Below, in pieces: positions 32,193-42,814 of a stretch of DNA of 64,000 bases (the first letter of the stretch is position 1; each line of letters starts with the position of its first letter). The notes below the pieces were generated by a model. That model saw only the letters and a program-made list of their open reading frames with translations, was not told the origin of the DNA and made no database searches. The position numbers and the translations under genes are program-made. Source of the stretch: Solwaraspora sp. WMMA2056 (GTDB taxonomy: Bacteria; Actinomycetota; Actinomycetes; Mycobacteriales; Micromonosporaceae); NCBI RefSeq assembly GCF_030345095.1, contig NZ_CP128360.1, forward strand, positions 744,001 through 808,000. The letters run 5' to 3'.

Positions 32193-33041
32193 CTAATTGC
32201 ACCGCTCCAGTAACTGAACGGCGCGCCACCTGGCGACGAGTTTCTCGTAGGCCTCGCCCGCCGATTCGGCGTCACCTCTTGACAACGCGGTCAGCCCGGC
32301 AGCGACGAGACCGGGCGAATCGTCGGCCTCCAGCGTCTCGTCCGGCAGCAGCCGGACGAGGCCGCCGTAGTCCAGCTCGACCACCGATCGGGGATGGAAC
32401 TCCTCCAACCACCGGGCACTCTCCTCGACCGCCTCGGTGATCGGCGCGTCCCCGACCGACTTTCGCAACACCGACAGCCCGCGCGACGCGCGACGCCGGG
32501 CCTTGGAGATCTCCGTGCGGTAGCGCAGTGCCCGCCGCGGCGGCGCGGCCACCAGATCACGCTCGGCGAGATCCACGAAGACGAACCACCGCAGCGGCAC
32601 GCCCCACGTCGCCACCTGCTCGTGCACCCGGGGCACCCCGTGCTCCAGCACCCGCGCGCCGCTGCGCCAGTCGTCGACCACCGCGCGCGCCTGCCCGGCC
32701 AGCACCGGCGGCACGAAGGCGTCGGCCAGCACCGACGGTACGCCGTCCCGGGCGCTCAGCGCCGCCTCCGCCACCCGTACCCGCAGATTCCACGGGCAGA
32801 CCAGCAGCGTCTCGTCCGACTCCAGGACGTACGCCTCGTCCGGCAGGTCCGGCAGCCGCGTCCAGCCCGCGCCGAGTGCCTCGATCACCGCCGTCCGTTG
32901 CCGGCCGGGGCCCTCGTGCGGGCCCACCGCCCGCCCGTCCCGGACGTACCGACGCCAGTAGGCCTGCCGGTCACGGTCGAAGGCGGCCAGCGGCTCGTAC
33001 ACCCGGAGGTAGGAAGCGTAGGAAGCGAAGAGGGACGGCAC
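32193..33041 (-). CDS. Conserved actinobacterial protein next to bldC
   Basis: A 282-residue cytoplasmic protein found beside bldC in related genomes. The start is GTG 33041 (GGGAGGATC 7 bases upstream); the longer frame to 33278 overlaps the divergent promoter. It begins VPSLFASYASYLRVYEPL, with a duplicated 'FASYASY' caused by a repeated 9-10 bases of DNA. Later motifs are VPLRWFVFVDLAERDLV (about 155-171) and RTEISKARRRASRGLSVL. I know no biochemical function for it. Confidence 0.72.
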   Translation of the reverse strand: MPSLFASYASYLRVYEPLAAFDRDRQAYWRRYVRDGRAVGPHEGPGRQRTAVIEALGAGWTRLPDLPDEAYVLESDETLLVCPWNLRVRVAEAALSARDGVPSVLADAFVPPVLAGQARAVVDDWRSGARVLEHGVPRVHEQVATWGVPLRWFVFVDLAERDLVAAPPRRALRYRTEISKARRRASRGLSVLRKSVGDAPITEAVEESARWLEEFHPRSVVELDYGGLVRLLPDETLEADDSPGLVAAGLTALSRGDAESAGEAYEKLVARWRAVQLLERCN

Positions 33042-33243
33042 GGCGCGATCCTCCCACGAAACCGCGCGGCACCGCCCCTGCCGGGAGCAAACGCACCCGA
33101 CACCCGGCTCGGGACCAGTAGCGGTGTGACCAGGATGCGCCGCGGTGCCGCCAATCGATACTAGTCTCGTTTCCAGCGGGTCCACCGGCCCGCCTCCCCG
33201 GACAGCACCCCACGACGGTGCTCCACCCGCCTCAGGAGTCACG

Positions 33244-34356
33244 ATGGGCGTCTTCGCCACCACCGCCGAGCCCGGCACCGGGCACGAACAGGTCGTCTTC
33301 TGTCAGGACCAGCCGACCGGGCTACGAGCCATCATCGCCATCTACTCGACCGCGCTCGGGCCCGCCCTCGGCGGTACCCGGTTCTACCCGTACGCCTCGG
33401 AAGCCGACGCCCTGCACGACGTGCTGGAGCTGTCCCGGGGGATGGCCTACAAGAACGCCATGGCCGGGCTCGACCTCGGCGGCGGCAAGGCGGTCATCTG
33501 GGGAGATCCGGACCAGCTCAAGACCGAGGCGTTGCTGCGCGCGTACGGCCGGTTCGTCGAGTCGCTCGGCGGCCGGTACTACACCGCCTGCGACGTCGGC
33601 ACCTACGTCCCGGACATGGACGTGGTGGCCAGGGAGACGCGGTTCGCCACCGGGCGCAGCCGGGAGTCCGGCGGGGCCGGCGACTCGTCGATCCTCACCG
33701 CGTGGGGGGTCTTCCAGGCCATGCGGGCCGCGGCCGAACACCGTTGGGGCTCACCCAGCCTCGCCGGCCGCCGCGTCGGCATCGCCGGCCTGGGCAAGGT
33801 CGGCCGGTACCTGACCGGCCACCTGCTCGACGAGGGCGCCTCGGTGGTCGCCACCGACGTCGACGAACGGGCCACGGACTGGGCCCACACGACGTACCCG
33901 CAGGTGGATCTGGTCGCCGACACCGACACGCTGATCCGCAGCGACATCGACGTGTACGCGCCCTGCGCGCTGGGTGGGGCACTCGACGACGACACCGTGG
34001 CGGCGCTGCGCGCCCCGGTGGTGGTCGGCGCGGCCAACAACCAGTTGGCCCACCCCGGTGTCGAGAAGCAGCTCGCCGAGCGGGGCATCCTCTACGCGCC
34101 CGACTACGTGGTCAACGCCGGCGGCGTCATCCAGGTCGCCGACGAGGTCACCGGGGCCTCGGCGCTCTCCGCCAGCGGCCGGTACGGCTTCGATTTCGAC
34201 CGGGCCAAGGCCCGGGCCACCCGGATCTACCAGACGACGCTGCGGATCCTCCGTACGGCCGACGCCGACGGCGTACCGCCCGCGGTCGCGGCGGACCGGC
34301 TCGCCGAACGGCGGATGGCTGAGGTCGGTCGGCTGCGTGGCATCCACCTCCGCTGA
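33244..34356 (+). CDS. vdh: Leu/Val/Phe dehydrogenase (valine dehydrogenase type)
   Basis: A 370-residue member of the Glu/Leu/Phe/Val dehydrogenase family. The substrate side has GPALGGTRF (about 39-47), [17 protein letters not shown] with K70 and K82, and the NAD domain has [22 protein letters not shown] and [11 protein letters not shown] follow. It removes the amino group of branched-chain amino acids to 2-oxo acids, using NAD+. In Streptomyces vdh lies close to bldC as here, and it supplies acyl-CoA precursors. Start ATG 33244 with AGGAG. Confidence 0.93.
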   Translation: MGVFATTAEPGTGHEQVVFCQDQPTGLRAIIAIYSTALGPALGGTRFYPYASEADALHDVLELSRGMAYKNAMAGLDLGGGKAVIWGDPDQLKTEALLRAYGRFVESLGGRYYTACDVGTYVPDMDVVARETRFATGRSRESGGAGDSSILTAWGVFQAMRAAAEHRWGSPSLAGRRVGIAGLGKVGRYLTGHLLDEGASVVATDVDERATDWAHTTYPQVDLVADTDTLIRSDIDVYAPCALGGALDDDTVAALRAPVVVGAANNQLAHPGVEKQLAERGILYAPDYVVNAGGVIQVADEVTGASALSASGRYGFDFDRAKARATRIYQTTLRILRTADADGVPPAVAADRLAERRMAEVGRLRGIHLR

Positions 34357-34635
34357 CCCACCTCCACTGACCCACCACCGCTCGACCCGCCGGCGCCAGC
34401 GGACACACACCGTGCCGGAGATCACCCGATCGGGTCACGGGCGACGGCCGATCGGGCTCCTTACGCCGCTGTCGCCCGTACCTGACCCCGCCTCGGTGAC
34501 GCGCGGGGGCGACCCGATGCAACCCGAGGTGCCGAACCTGGGTCTGCCCATGTACCGTAAGAGCCACGAGAGATGCCTGACGTCATCGGGGCCCGCCTTC
34601 GGGCTGCCCCGAATTCTGTGCGAGGGGGTCGAGCC

Positions 34636-34857
34636 ATGGGGCGCGGCCGTGCTAAGGCCAAGCAGACAAAGGTGGCCCGGGAGTTGAAATACCACTCCCC
34701 GAACACCGACCTCGCCGCCTTGCAGCGAGAGCTCGCCGGCAGCGGCAAGTCGGACCGTGAATTCGACGACGAGTACGACCCGTACCTCGACGACGATGAC
34801 GAGGACGACTCAGCCGACGGCGGCCGGGGAAGCTGGACACCCTCCTCGTCCCGTTGA
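34636..34857 (+). CDS. DUF3073 family protein
   Basis: A 73-residue protein. The start MGRGRAKAKQTKVARELKY is the family signature, and the end is acidic (a run of D and E at about 45-60). Function unknown; it is conserved between vdh and purM in actinomycetes. The ATG at 34636 follows GAGGGGGTCGAGCC. In this window it marks the left edge of the RiPP insertion. Confidence 0.93.
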   Translation: MGRGRAKAKQTKVARELKYHSPNTDLAALQRELAGSGKSDREFDDEYDPYLDDDDEDDSADGGRGSWTPSSSR

Positions 34858-35251
34858 GGGTCCGGCTGGAGCAGAGCACGCGGTCAGCCCGCGTGCCGAT
34901 TCATGTCGGCGACAGCTCCTGTCCGGCCGTCCGACGCGTCGGAACACCGCGATCCGGTGGTGCGTGATCCCCTCACCGGGGGGCCGCACCACCGGACGTC
35001 GTAGCGGTCCTAGCTGCCGGCATGCTGTCGGTCGGCGTGCCGTCCGTCTGCGCTGCCGTCCGCCCATCCTGGCAGACCGGTACTGCGGTAGAGCAGTATT
35101 CCTGTGAGGAATATTTATACCTCTGAGGAATATCATCCGGACAGTTGTGCCGCTGGGGCGCCGTCACAGGCAGTGAACCGGTGACCCGGTGACCCGGTGA
35201 CCCGGGTGACCCGGCCTCGTCCGGCCCGGGCCGCTCGTTCCGAGCAGCTGG
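34858..35251. other. Intergenic region with palindromic element and tandem repeat
   Basis: This 394-base gap between DUF3073 and the RiPP precursor (converging) holds no gene I can support. It contains the 60-bp palindromic repeat described separately (35076-35135) and, at about 35174-35216, four copies of a 9-10 bp unit GGTGACCCG. Confidence 0.6.
35076..35135. repeat. Palindromic intergenic element, copy 1
   Basis: A 60-bp element beginning GACCGGTACTGC and ending GGAATATC. Its core has two palindromes in tandem, TATTCCT-GTG-AGGAATA (35098-35114) and TACCTCTGAGGAATA (35119-35133). It aligns without gaps to copy 2 at 52725-52784 (about 52 of 60 identical by eye). Both copies lie between converging genes. 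Confidence 0.75.
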
Positions 35252-35494
35252 TCAGCGTGGGCGGTTGTTCCAGTTGTAGAAGGTCGGGATGTTCTCGAAG
35301 TGGTTCCAGGCGCAGACCGCGCCGTCAGCGCCGGCTGCCTCCGCCCGGCCGGCGCGGGCCCGACGGGCCTCCTCGAGCAGGACGGCCAGTCCGTCGCGGA
35401 CCGCGTGGACCCGGTCAGTCACCTGACCTGCCCCGTCGGTCCTACCCGTGGTGACGGCCGGCTCAGGGCGTGGACGATTGCTGGTCTCGGGCAT
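35252..35494 (-). CDS. amcA: RiPP precursor peptide for radical SAM cyclophane formation (AmcA-like)
   Basis: An 80-residue peptide from ATG 35494, with GGAGGGAG upstream. The leader (about 1-60) contains a helical part (DRVHAVRDGLAVLLEEARRAR). The C-terminal core is CAWNHFENIPTFYNWNNRPR (61-80), with aromatic-X-Asn/His units W63-N-H, F66-E-N, F72-Y-N and W75-N-N. Radical SAM enzymes of the triceptide group link the aromatic ring to the third residue, giving cyclophanes. The gene overlaps the maturase gene by 32 bases and is translated after it. The name amcA is from memory of the 'multiple cyclophane' family; core processing and export are unknown, and no protease or transporter gene is next to it. 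Confidence 0.82.
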   Translation of the reverse strand: MPETSNRPRPEPAVTTGRTDGAGQVTDRVHAVRDGLAVLLEEARRARAGRAEAAGADGAVCAWNHFENIPTFYNWNNRPR

Positions 35495-36626
35495 GGGCCA
35501 ACACTCCCTCCAGTAGATGGATCTTGCTGTTACGGCAGTGGTTGGTCTCCGTACCATCAAAACGCCCGTGTTCGAAGTAACGGTTGGCAGCGTGGCCACC
35601 TCCACAGAACCGGAAGTACGGGCACACCTGGCGGCAGGCCTCGACACCGGCGACGAACTCGGTGATCCAACCCGGCTGCTCCGCTGCGGCCAGGATCTGC
35701 GCCAACCCGGTGGTCAGCACGTTTCCGCTGGTGAAGTCGCCGTACCGGGAATCGGTGAAGCCGGCCAGCTCCGGGGAGAGCAGCACCACCGACCCGTCGT
35801 AGGCGATCGTCGGGATCGGGTCCAGCCGCCGGGGCAGGACCTCGTCGGCGGTGCCGTCGAGTTCGGCGGCGACGTAGCGCAGGGTCCATTCCACTTCCCG
35901 CAGGTGGATCCGGGGTGCCCGCCGCCAGGCACCGACCAGCTCCGCCCAGAAGCCGGCGACCGCGTCGGCGGCCCACCCGTTGGACCGCACGTTGACGCCC
36001 TCGGTCTCCTCGATGTTGATGCCGAGCACGTCGCAGCCGAGCGTCAGGAAGAACTCGTACAGCTCGGCGGCCAGGCCGGGCTGGGGGTCGCTGACCACGC
36101 AGAGCGCCGAGAAGGCGATGTCGTGCCGGCGGAGGGCGTCGACACCCCGCACGATCTGGTCGTACGCCGGACGGCCGCCACGGGCGCGACGCTCGTCGTT
36201 ACGCGCCCGGGGGCCGTCGACGCTGACGCTCACCCGCATCCGGTGCGCGGCGAAGAACTCGCACCACGCGTCGTCGATCATCGTCGCGTTGGTCTGCACG
36301 TGCTGCTCCACCGCCGCGTCGAACGGGCCGAGCAGGGTCGCGAACTTGTCGCGGCCCAGCGCCAACGGCTCGCCGCCGTGCCAGACCACCGAGAAGCGGC
36401 GCTGCGCCGCCCACCCGTTGACCGTCTCGGCGACGGCGGCGGCCACCGTACGGGGCATCTGCCGGTTCGCCGATCGCAGCGGCAGATAGCAGTAGCTGCA
36501 GTCGAGGTTGCACAGCGTGGTGGGCTGCATGACGACGTAGTCGGGGACGGTGGCGACGCCACGCATGCCGGCGGGAACCGACCTGTCCGGCCGGGCCCCG
36601 TCCTGTCCGTTCTGTTGCCGACCCAT
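35463..36626 (-). CDS. amcB: Radical SAM/SPASM peptide maturase (AmcB-like cyclophane synthase)
   Basis: A 387-residue enzyme. The [4Fe-4S] radical SAM motif is CNLDCSYC (C39, C43, C46), followed by WHGGEPLALG (SAM-contacting GGE). The C-terminal SPASM-type region has C-x4-C and CGGGHAANRY, with the last cysteine in HCRNSK. This layout matches maturases that crosslink aromatic residues in short peptides. The start is ATG 36626, directly after AGGAGGAGGGGG. Its substrate is the overlapping downstream peptide. The pair sits between DUF3073 and purM, which are adjacent in relatives I know, so it looks inserted. Confidence 0.88.
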   Translation of the reverse strand: MGRQQNGQDGARPDRSVPAGMRGVATVPDYVVMQPTTLCNLDCSYCYLPLRSANRQMPRTVAAAVAETVNGWAAQRRFSVVWHGGEPLALGRDKFATLLGPFDAAVEQHVQTNATMIDDAWCEFFAAHRMRVSVSVDGPRARNDERRARGGRPAYDQIVRGVDALRRHDIAFSALCVVSDPQPGLAAELYEFFLTLGCDVLGINIEETEGVNVRSNGWAADAVAGFWAELVGAWRRAPRIHLREVEWTLRYVAAELDGTADEVLPRRLDPIPTIAYDGSVVLLSPELAGFTDSRYGDFTSGNVLTTGLAQILAAAEQPGWITEFVAGVEACRQVCPYFRFCGGGHAANRYFEHGRFDGTETNHCRNSKIHLLEGVLAHARDQQSSTP

Positions 36627-36778
36627 CCCCCTCCTCCTGCCTGTCACGGATGTCGTTTCAGGCTAGGTGTCCGGGAGGAGCAGGTGAAGCCTCGGCCGGC
36701 ACGGCGGCGTAGCCAGGCGGCGTCGACGGCGGTCGACCGGAACCGGTCGACCGCCGTGGCGCGTAGCACGTGTCCGGG

Positions 36779-37948
36779 TCAGCCCCGGGTGTGGTGGCCG
36801 ACCATCCGGACCTCGCCGGTGCCTTCGATGATGTCGCCGACCTGCCACGCCTCGATGCCGCGACCGGTCAGGCAGGCCAGGGCCCGGTCGGCGTCCTGCG
36901 CCGACACGATCGCGAACATGCCGACACCCATGTTGAAGGTCGACTCCATCTCGCCGTCCTCGATCCGCCCCTTGGCCTGCACCAGGTCGAAGATCGGCTG
37001 CGGCTTCCAGGTCGCCCGGTTGACCAGGGCGTCGACGTTGTCGGGCAGGATCCGTACCAGGTTGCCGGGGATACCGCCGCCGGTGACGTGGGCCAGGGCC
37101 CGGACCTCGCACTCCTCGATGAGCTTGAGGCAGTCCTGGGCGTAGATCTTGGTCGGGGTCAGCAGCTCCTCGCCGAGGGTGCGCTGCCCGCCGAAGTCGT
37201 CCACCACGGTGTCCAGCCGCATCCGACCGGCGCCGAGCAGCACGTGCCGGACCAGCGAGTAACCGTTGGAGTGCAGGCCCGAGGAACGCATCGCGATCAC
37301 CACGTCGCCCACCTCGACCCGGTCCCGGCCGAGGATCTCGCTCTCCTCGACCACGCCGACGCCGGTCGCCGAGACGTCGTACTCGTCCGGGCGCAGCACT
37401 CCGGGGTGCTCGGCGGTCTCGCCACCGAGCAGGGCGCAGCCGGCGTAGCGGCACCCGTCGGAGATGCCGGCACCGATCTCGGCGACCTTGTCCGGCACTA
37501 CCTCGCCGCAGGCGATGTAGTCGAGCAGGAACAGCGGCTCCGCCCCGCAGGCGACCAGGTCGTCGACGACCATCGCCACCAGGTCGATCCCGACGGTGTC
37601 GTGGATGTCCATCTGCTGGGCGATGACGAGCTTGGTGCCCACCCCGTCGGTCGACGAGGCCAGGATCGGGTTGCGGTACTTCTGGACGTCGAGCCGGAAC
37701 AGCCCGGCGAAGCCCCCGATGTCACCCATGACCTCGGGGCGGGTGGTTTTGCGCACCTTCGACTTGAGCAGCTCGACCGCACGCTCACCAGCGTGGATCG
37801 ACACACCGGCGTCGGCGTACGTCACGGTACGTTTGCGGCTGCCCCGGCCGGAGCTGGCCGACCACGGCTGCCGGCTGGCTGTCCGGGCGCCGGAGTCGTC
37901 AGCCGTCGGGCCGGCATCCGCGCTGCCGCGCTCAGTCACGTGCGTCAC
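36779..37948 (-). CDS. purM: Phosphoribosylformylglycinamidine cyclo-ligase (AIR synthetase)
   Basis: A 389-residue PurM. Conserved parts are TYADAGVSIHAGE, SSTDGVGTKLVIA, VDDLVACGAEPLFLLDY, LLGGETAEHPG and AHVTGGGIPGNL. It catalyses the ATP-dependent ring closure to 5-aminoimidazole ribotide in purine synthesis. An N-terminal extension of about 40 residues is Ser/Arg-rich and unlike the core; the start could lie further downstream. purF is 105 bases upstream on the same strand, so they are probably one operon. Confidence 0.95.
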   Translation of the reverse strand: MTHVTERGSADAGPTADDSGARTASRQPWSASSGRGSRKRTVTYADAGVSIHAGERAVELLKSKVRKTTRPEVMGDIGGFAGLFRLDVQKYRNPILASSTDGVGTKLVIAQQMDIHDTVGIDLVAMVVDDLVACGAEPLFLLDYIACGEVVPDKVAEIGAGISDGCRYAGCALLGGETAEHPGVLRPDEYDVSATGVGVVEESEILGRDRVEVGDVVIAMRSSGLHSNGYSLVRHVLLGAGRMRLDTVVDDFGGQRTLGEELLTPTKIYAQDCLKLIEECEVRALAHVTGGGIPGNLVRILPDNVDALVNRATWKPQPIFDLVQAKGRIEDGEMESTFNMGVGMFAIVSAQDADRALACLTGRGIEAWQVGDIIEGTGEVRMVGHHTRG

Positions 37949-38053
37949 GGTTCTCCCCTTTGGGCTTCTCGCGGCGAAAGCCGCGTCGGGTAGCGGTCGA
38001 GGATCGCTCGACTCGGGCTGCCGGGCGGAACGACCTGGTCGCTCCGCCCGGTG

Positions 38054-39640
<1,587 letters not shown>

Positions 39641-39819
39641 CTGCCGCTCCCTCGTCCTGGTGTAGCACTGGACGCCTGATCTGCACGTCCGCGCGCGGGT
39701 GTCACCGACTCCGTCGCGGATCAGTGTACGCGAGGTTCCAGTTGGCCCAGAGTGCTCCGATTGGCCCGACCCGGCAGCTCGTCGCTCACCGCAAAGTCGG
39801 ACGTCTGGCGCGGTCAACC

Positions 39820-40173
39820 TCACAGGGGAAGGTATGCCGAAATATCGGATCTGGGGCCGCTTGCGGTGACTCGCCCGCTTGCCACTGCCACCTCCCAGTC
39901 GAGATCGCCCGTCGCCAGCAGGATCCAGGTCACCGGATCGATCTCCACGACGTTCGCTGGCGTGCCACGGGTGTGTCGCGGACCGGCTACACACTGAATT
40001 GCACCGTAAGGTGGGACACGCACCTCCACCGATCGGCCCGGTGCCCGCTCGGCCAGACCCCCGAGCAGCAGGCGGACAGCGTCACGCAACGAGGTTCGCG
40101 CAGGCGTGGCACCGGCCGCCAGCGACTCACGCACGGTGACCACTGCCTCGGACTTACTGTACGGAGAGGACAC
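39820..40173 (-). CDS. Sterol-carrier-like protein upstream of purF
   Basis: A 117-residue protein containing a short sterol-carrier-type beta/alpha core ([44 protein letters not shown]). It is conserved next to purF in actinomycetes. The start is GTG 40173, 153 bases before the divergent surface-protein gene start. Its ligand is unknown, and the link with purine synthesis is only positional. Confidence 0.75.
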   Translation of the reverse strand: MSSPYSKSEAVVTVRESLAAGATPARTSLRDAVRLLLGGLAERAPGRSVEVRVPPYGAIQCVAGPRHTRGTPANVVEIDPVTWILLATGDLDWEVAVASGRVTASGPRSDISAYLPL

Positions 40174-40331
40174 ATCGGGACGATACGACTAGGTCCGGTT
40201 CTACTTCTCCCCGCCCCTGGGTCGCGCCGATCCGTCCCGGCAAGGCATAGTTGCCGACGGTGTACTCGTCACGGGGTGACCCCTGCCCGAAGCCCGGTGC
40301 GGGGGATGGATCGAACCGGAAGGCGGTGGAC

Positions 40332-42665
40332 GTGACAACACACCGACGAGCCTGGCTATCGCGGGCCGGTGTTGTCGCAGCGCTGGCTGCCGTCACACTA
40401 TTCGGCCTCCCCGTCCCGGCCGCCCTCGCGGCGGCCCCACAGGTGACCATCACCAGCCTGTCCAGCGGCACCCTCAACTCCGGCGACCAGGCCACCCTCG
40501 GATTCAGGGTGACCAACGCCAACTCCGGTGACGACGCCCAGACGTCCTTCAACATCCGGGTCACCACCAACATCGGTGAGCTGCGCTGCGAAGGCCAGTG
40601 CGACTTCACCGACACCATCGACGCGGGCAGCTCCAAGGACTACAGCGTTCAGTTGATCGCCGGCACTCTCGGCACCAACCAGAACCGCAACGGTCGGGTG
40701 GAGATCCGCGCCGAGGTCGGTAGCGAGAACGGCACCGCCCAGCGGGACGTCTCGGTACGTGGACCGCAGGAGGCGCCACGGGTCAAGGAGGTGGCCGGCA
40801 AGGTCACCGACGTCTCCACCGGGGACCCCATCGAGGGTGCCGTGGTCGCGATGAGCGACTCACAGGGCAACAACTTCGAAACGACCACCAACTCCAACGG
40901 CAACTACCGGTTCACGTCGACCAACGACCGGCCGATCGCCCCCGGTGACCTGCGCATCGGCGCCGTCGCCGACGGCTACGACATCAGCGACGCCAAGCGC
41001 GTGTCGGCCTCCGCCGGTCAGTCGATCACCGTCGACCGGATCACGTTGAAGTCCAACGTCGAACCCACCCCGTCGGAGTCACCGACGCCCACCCCGGAGG
41101 CCACGGCCGAGCCGACAGCGAGCGCGACCCCCGGCGACGCGGCGAGTGCGCCCCCGGTCGACACGCAGAACCTGGCCAACGAGAGCTCCGGCGGCGGAAT
41201 GGGCTCCTGGCTGCTCATCCTGATGGGTGGCCTGTTGGTGGCCCTCGGCGTCGGCGCGATCGTGCTGCTGCTGGTCCGCCGCAAGGACAACGACGCCGAC
41301 GACCCCGACCCGGCCGATGACGGCCCGGCCGCCGGCGGTGCCGCGGTGCCCGGCAGCAGGGGCGTCTACCACGACTCCGACGACGCCACCCGGGTGGCCA
41401 TGCCGCCCATGCCGGACGGGCCGCTCACCGACGCCACCATGGTGACCCGCCCGCCGTCGCTGTCGGACGCGCCGACGATGCTGCACAACATGGCTCCGAT
41501 CAAGGACGAGTTCCCCGACCCGTACGGCGCACCGCCGCCTCCGGGGCCGAACGCGCCCGCCGGGCCGGATCCCCGCTACGGCGGCGAGCAGCGGCCAGGT
41601 TGGGGCGGACCACCGGCCCAACCGACGTACGGGGCGGCCGGCGCCGCTGGCGCCACCAGCGTGTACGGGGCGGTTCCCGGGTCGGATGGACCAGGTGCCG
41701 GCGGATACGGCGGCAGCGCCGCTGGGTCGGCGCGCCCGGGTGCCTACGGCGGCAGCGCCGCACCCGGCAGCTACGGTGCCGCACCGTCGTCCGGCGCACC
41801 CGGCGGCTACGGTGCCGCACCGTCGTCCGGCGCACCCGGCGGCTACGGTGCCGCACCCTCGTCCGGGCCACCCGGCGGGTACAGCTACGGCAACACCACG
41901 GTGCCCGGCCAGTACGGTGCGCCGAGCGGCCGGCCACCGGCCGACGACCCGGGCGACTACCGCGGTGGCCACGGCTACGGGCCCGACGCCGGCACGTCCG
42001 GCTACCCGGCCGGCGGGTACGGATCGGCCGAACCGGCAGGCAGCGGGTACGGCAGCGACCGCTACGACGAACCGACCGGGCGGTACGAGCCGGACAACTA
42101 CGGTCGGTCCGGTTCGCCGTACGACTCGGCTGGCTACGGCAGCCCGGAACCGACCCGCAGCGACGCCCCGCCGCCGCGTGGCCCGCAGCCACCGCAGCCC
42201 GGCTACCGGGATGCCGATCCGCCGTACGGCGCGGCACCCGGCGGTTACGGCGGCAGTGCCGGCTACGGCGGCGGTGGATATCCGGACAGCGGTCAGCAGC
42301 CCAGCGGCGGCGGTTACCCCGGTAGCGGATACGGCAGCGACCGGGGCGGAGAGTACGGTTCCGCTCCCGATCAGGGGTACGGCGCGGCCTACGGCGGCCC
42401 GGGTGGCTACAGCCCGCCGGCCGGTACTGGTTACGACCAGGGCGGTTACGACCAGGGCGGCGGCTACCGGTCACCGGGCGGTGCCGGCCATGACGAGCAG
42501 CGGCTTCCGGAGCAGCGCGGCGGCTACGACCAGCAGTACGGGCAGCAGCCGTTCGACCAGCAGCCGTACGGTGGTCAACAGCCGCCGGTCGACCCGCCCG
42601 CCCGGCGCGACTCGCCTCCTGGGCGGGGCGGGGAGCGCCGATCGTTGGACTGGTTGGATGACTGA
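40332..42665 (+). CDS. Surface protein with one membrane span and long Gly/Tyr/Pro-rich cytoplasmic tail
   Basis: A 777-residue protein. A signal peptide (RAGVVAALAAVTLFGLPVPAALA) is followed by an extracellular beta domain (VTITSLSSGTLNSGDQATLGF) and a carboxypeptidase-regulatory-like domain (VAGKVTDVSTGDPIEGAVV, about 155-230), a Thr/Pro linker, and one span at about 290-315. The following 460 residues are cytoplasmic and disordered, rich in Gly, Tyr, Pro and Gln, including three 12-residue repeats (GYGAAPSSGAPG) encoded by a 36-bp DNA repeat at about 41770-41880. Threonine sites such as DATRVA, DATMVTRPP may be kinase targets. GTG 40332 is 8 bases after GGAAGG. Function unknown; a signalling or wall-anchoring role is inferred. 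Confidence 0.82.
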   Translation: MTTHRRAWLSRAGVVAALAAVTLFGLPVPAALAAAPQVTITSLSSGTLNSGDQATLGFRVTNANSGDDAQTSFNIRVTTNIGELRCEGQCDFTDTIDAGSSKDYSVQLIAGTLGTNQNRNGRVEIRAEVGSENGTAQRDVSVRGPQEAPRVKEVAGKVTDVSTGDPIEGAVVAMSDSQGNNFETTTNSNGNYRFTSTNDRPIAPGDLRIGAVADGYDISDAKRVSASAGQSITVDRITLKSNVEPTPSESPTPTPEATAEPTASATPGDAASAPPVDTQNLANESSGGGMGSWLLILMGGLLVALGVGAIVLLLVRRKDNDADDPDPADDGPAAGGAAVPGSRGVYHDSDDATRVAMPPMPDGPLTDATMVTRPPSLSDAPTMLHNMAPIKDEFPDPYGAPPPPGPNAPAGPDPRYGGEQRPGWGGPPAQPTYGAAGAAGATSVYGAVPGSDGPGAGGYGGSAAGSARPGAYGGSAAPGSYGAAPSSGAPGGYGAAPSSGAPGGYGAAPSSGPPGGYSYGNTTVPGQYGAPSGRPPADDPGDYRGGHGYGPDAGTSGYPAGGYGSAEPAGSGYGSDRYDEPTGRYEPDNYGRSGSPYDSAGYGSPEPTRSDAPPPRGPQPPQPGYRDADPPYGAAPGGYGGSAGYGGGGYPDSGQQPSGGGYPGSGYGSDRGGEYGSAPDQGYGAAYGGPGGYSPPAGTGYDQGGYDQGGGYRSPGGAGHDEQRLPEQRGGYDQQYGQQPFDQQPYGGQQPPVDPPARRDSPPGRGGERRSLDWLDD

Positions 42666-42697
42666 ACCTGTGCCGCCCGGCTGCGGGCGGCACAGGT
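42666..42697 (+). terminator. Terminator of the surface-protein gene
   Basis: A 13-bp perfect stem, 42666-42678 with 42685-42697 (ACCTGTGCCGCCC), with a 6-base loop, directly after the stop codon. Confidence 0.78.
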
Positions 42698-42713
42698 CCG
42701 CGCTACGCGGGTG

Positions 42714-42765
42714 ACGACATGCGAGCGGGCCGGGACCATCAGGTCCCGGCCCGCTCGCATGTCGT
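42714..42765. terminator. 24-bp hairpin between surface-protein gene and purL
   Basis: A perfect 24-bp stem, 42714-42737 with 42742-42765 (arm starts ACGACATGCGAGC), with a 4-base loop ATCA. It is 50 bases past the purL stop on the minus strand and can also act on the plus strand. Confidence 0.82.
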
Positions 42766-42814
42766 CCCGCAGAACTGCGGCCGACCAGCCAGGGGCAGGA
42801 CGGCCGCAGCGGGC

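Noticed and set aside
41770-41880. Tandem 36-bp repeats considered as a CRISPR array
   Set aside because: The units are in frame, without spacers, and encode a 12-residue protein repeat in an open gene.
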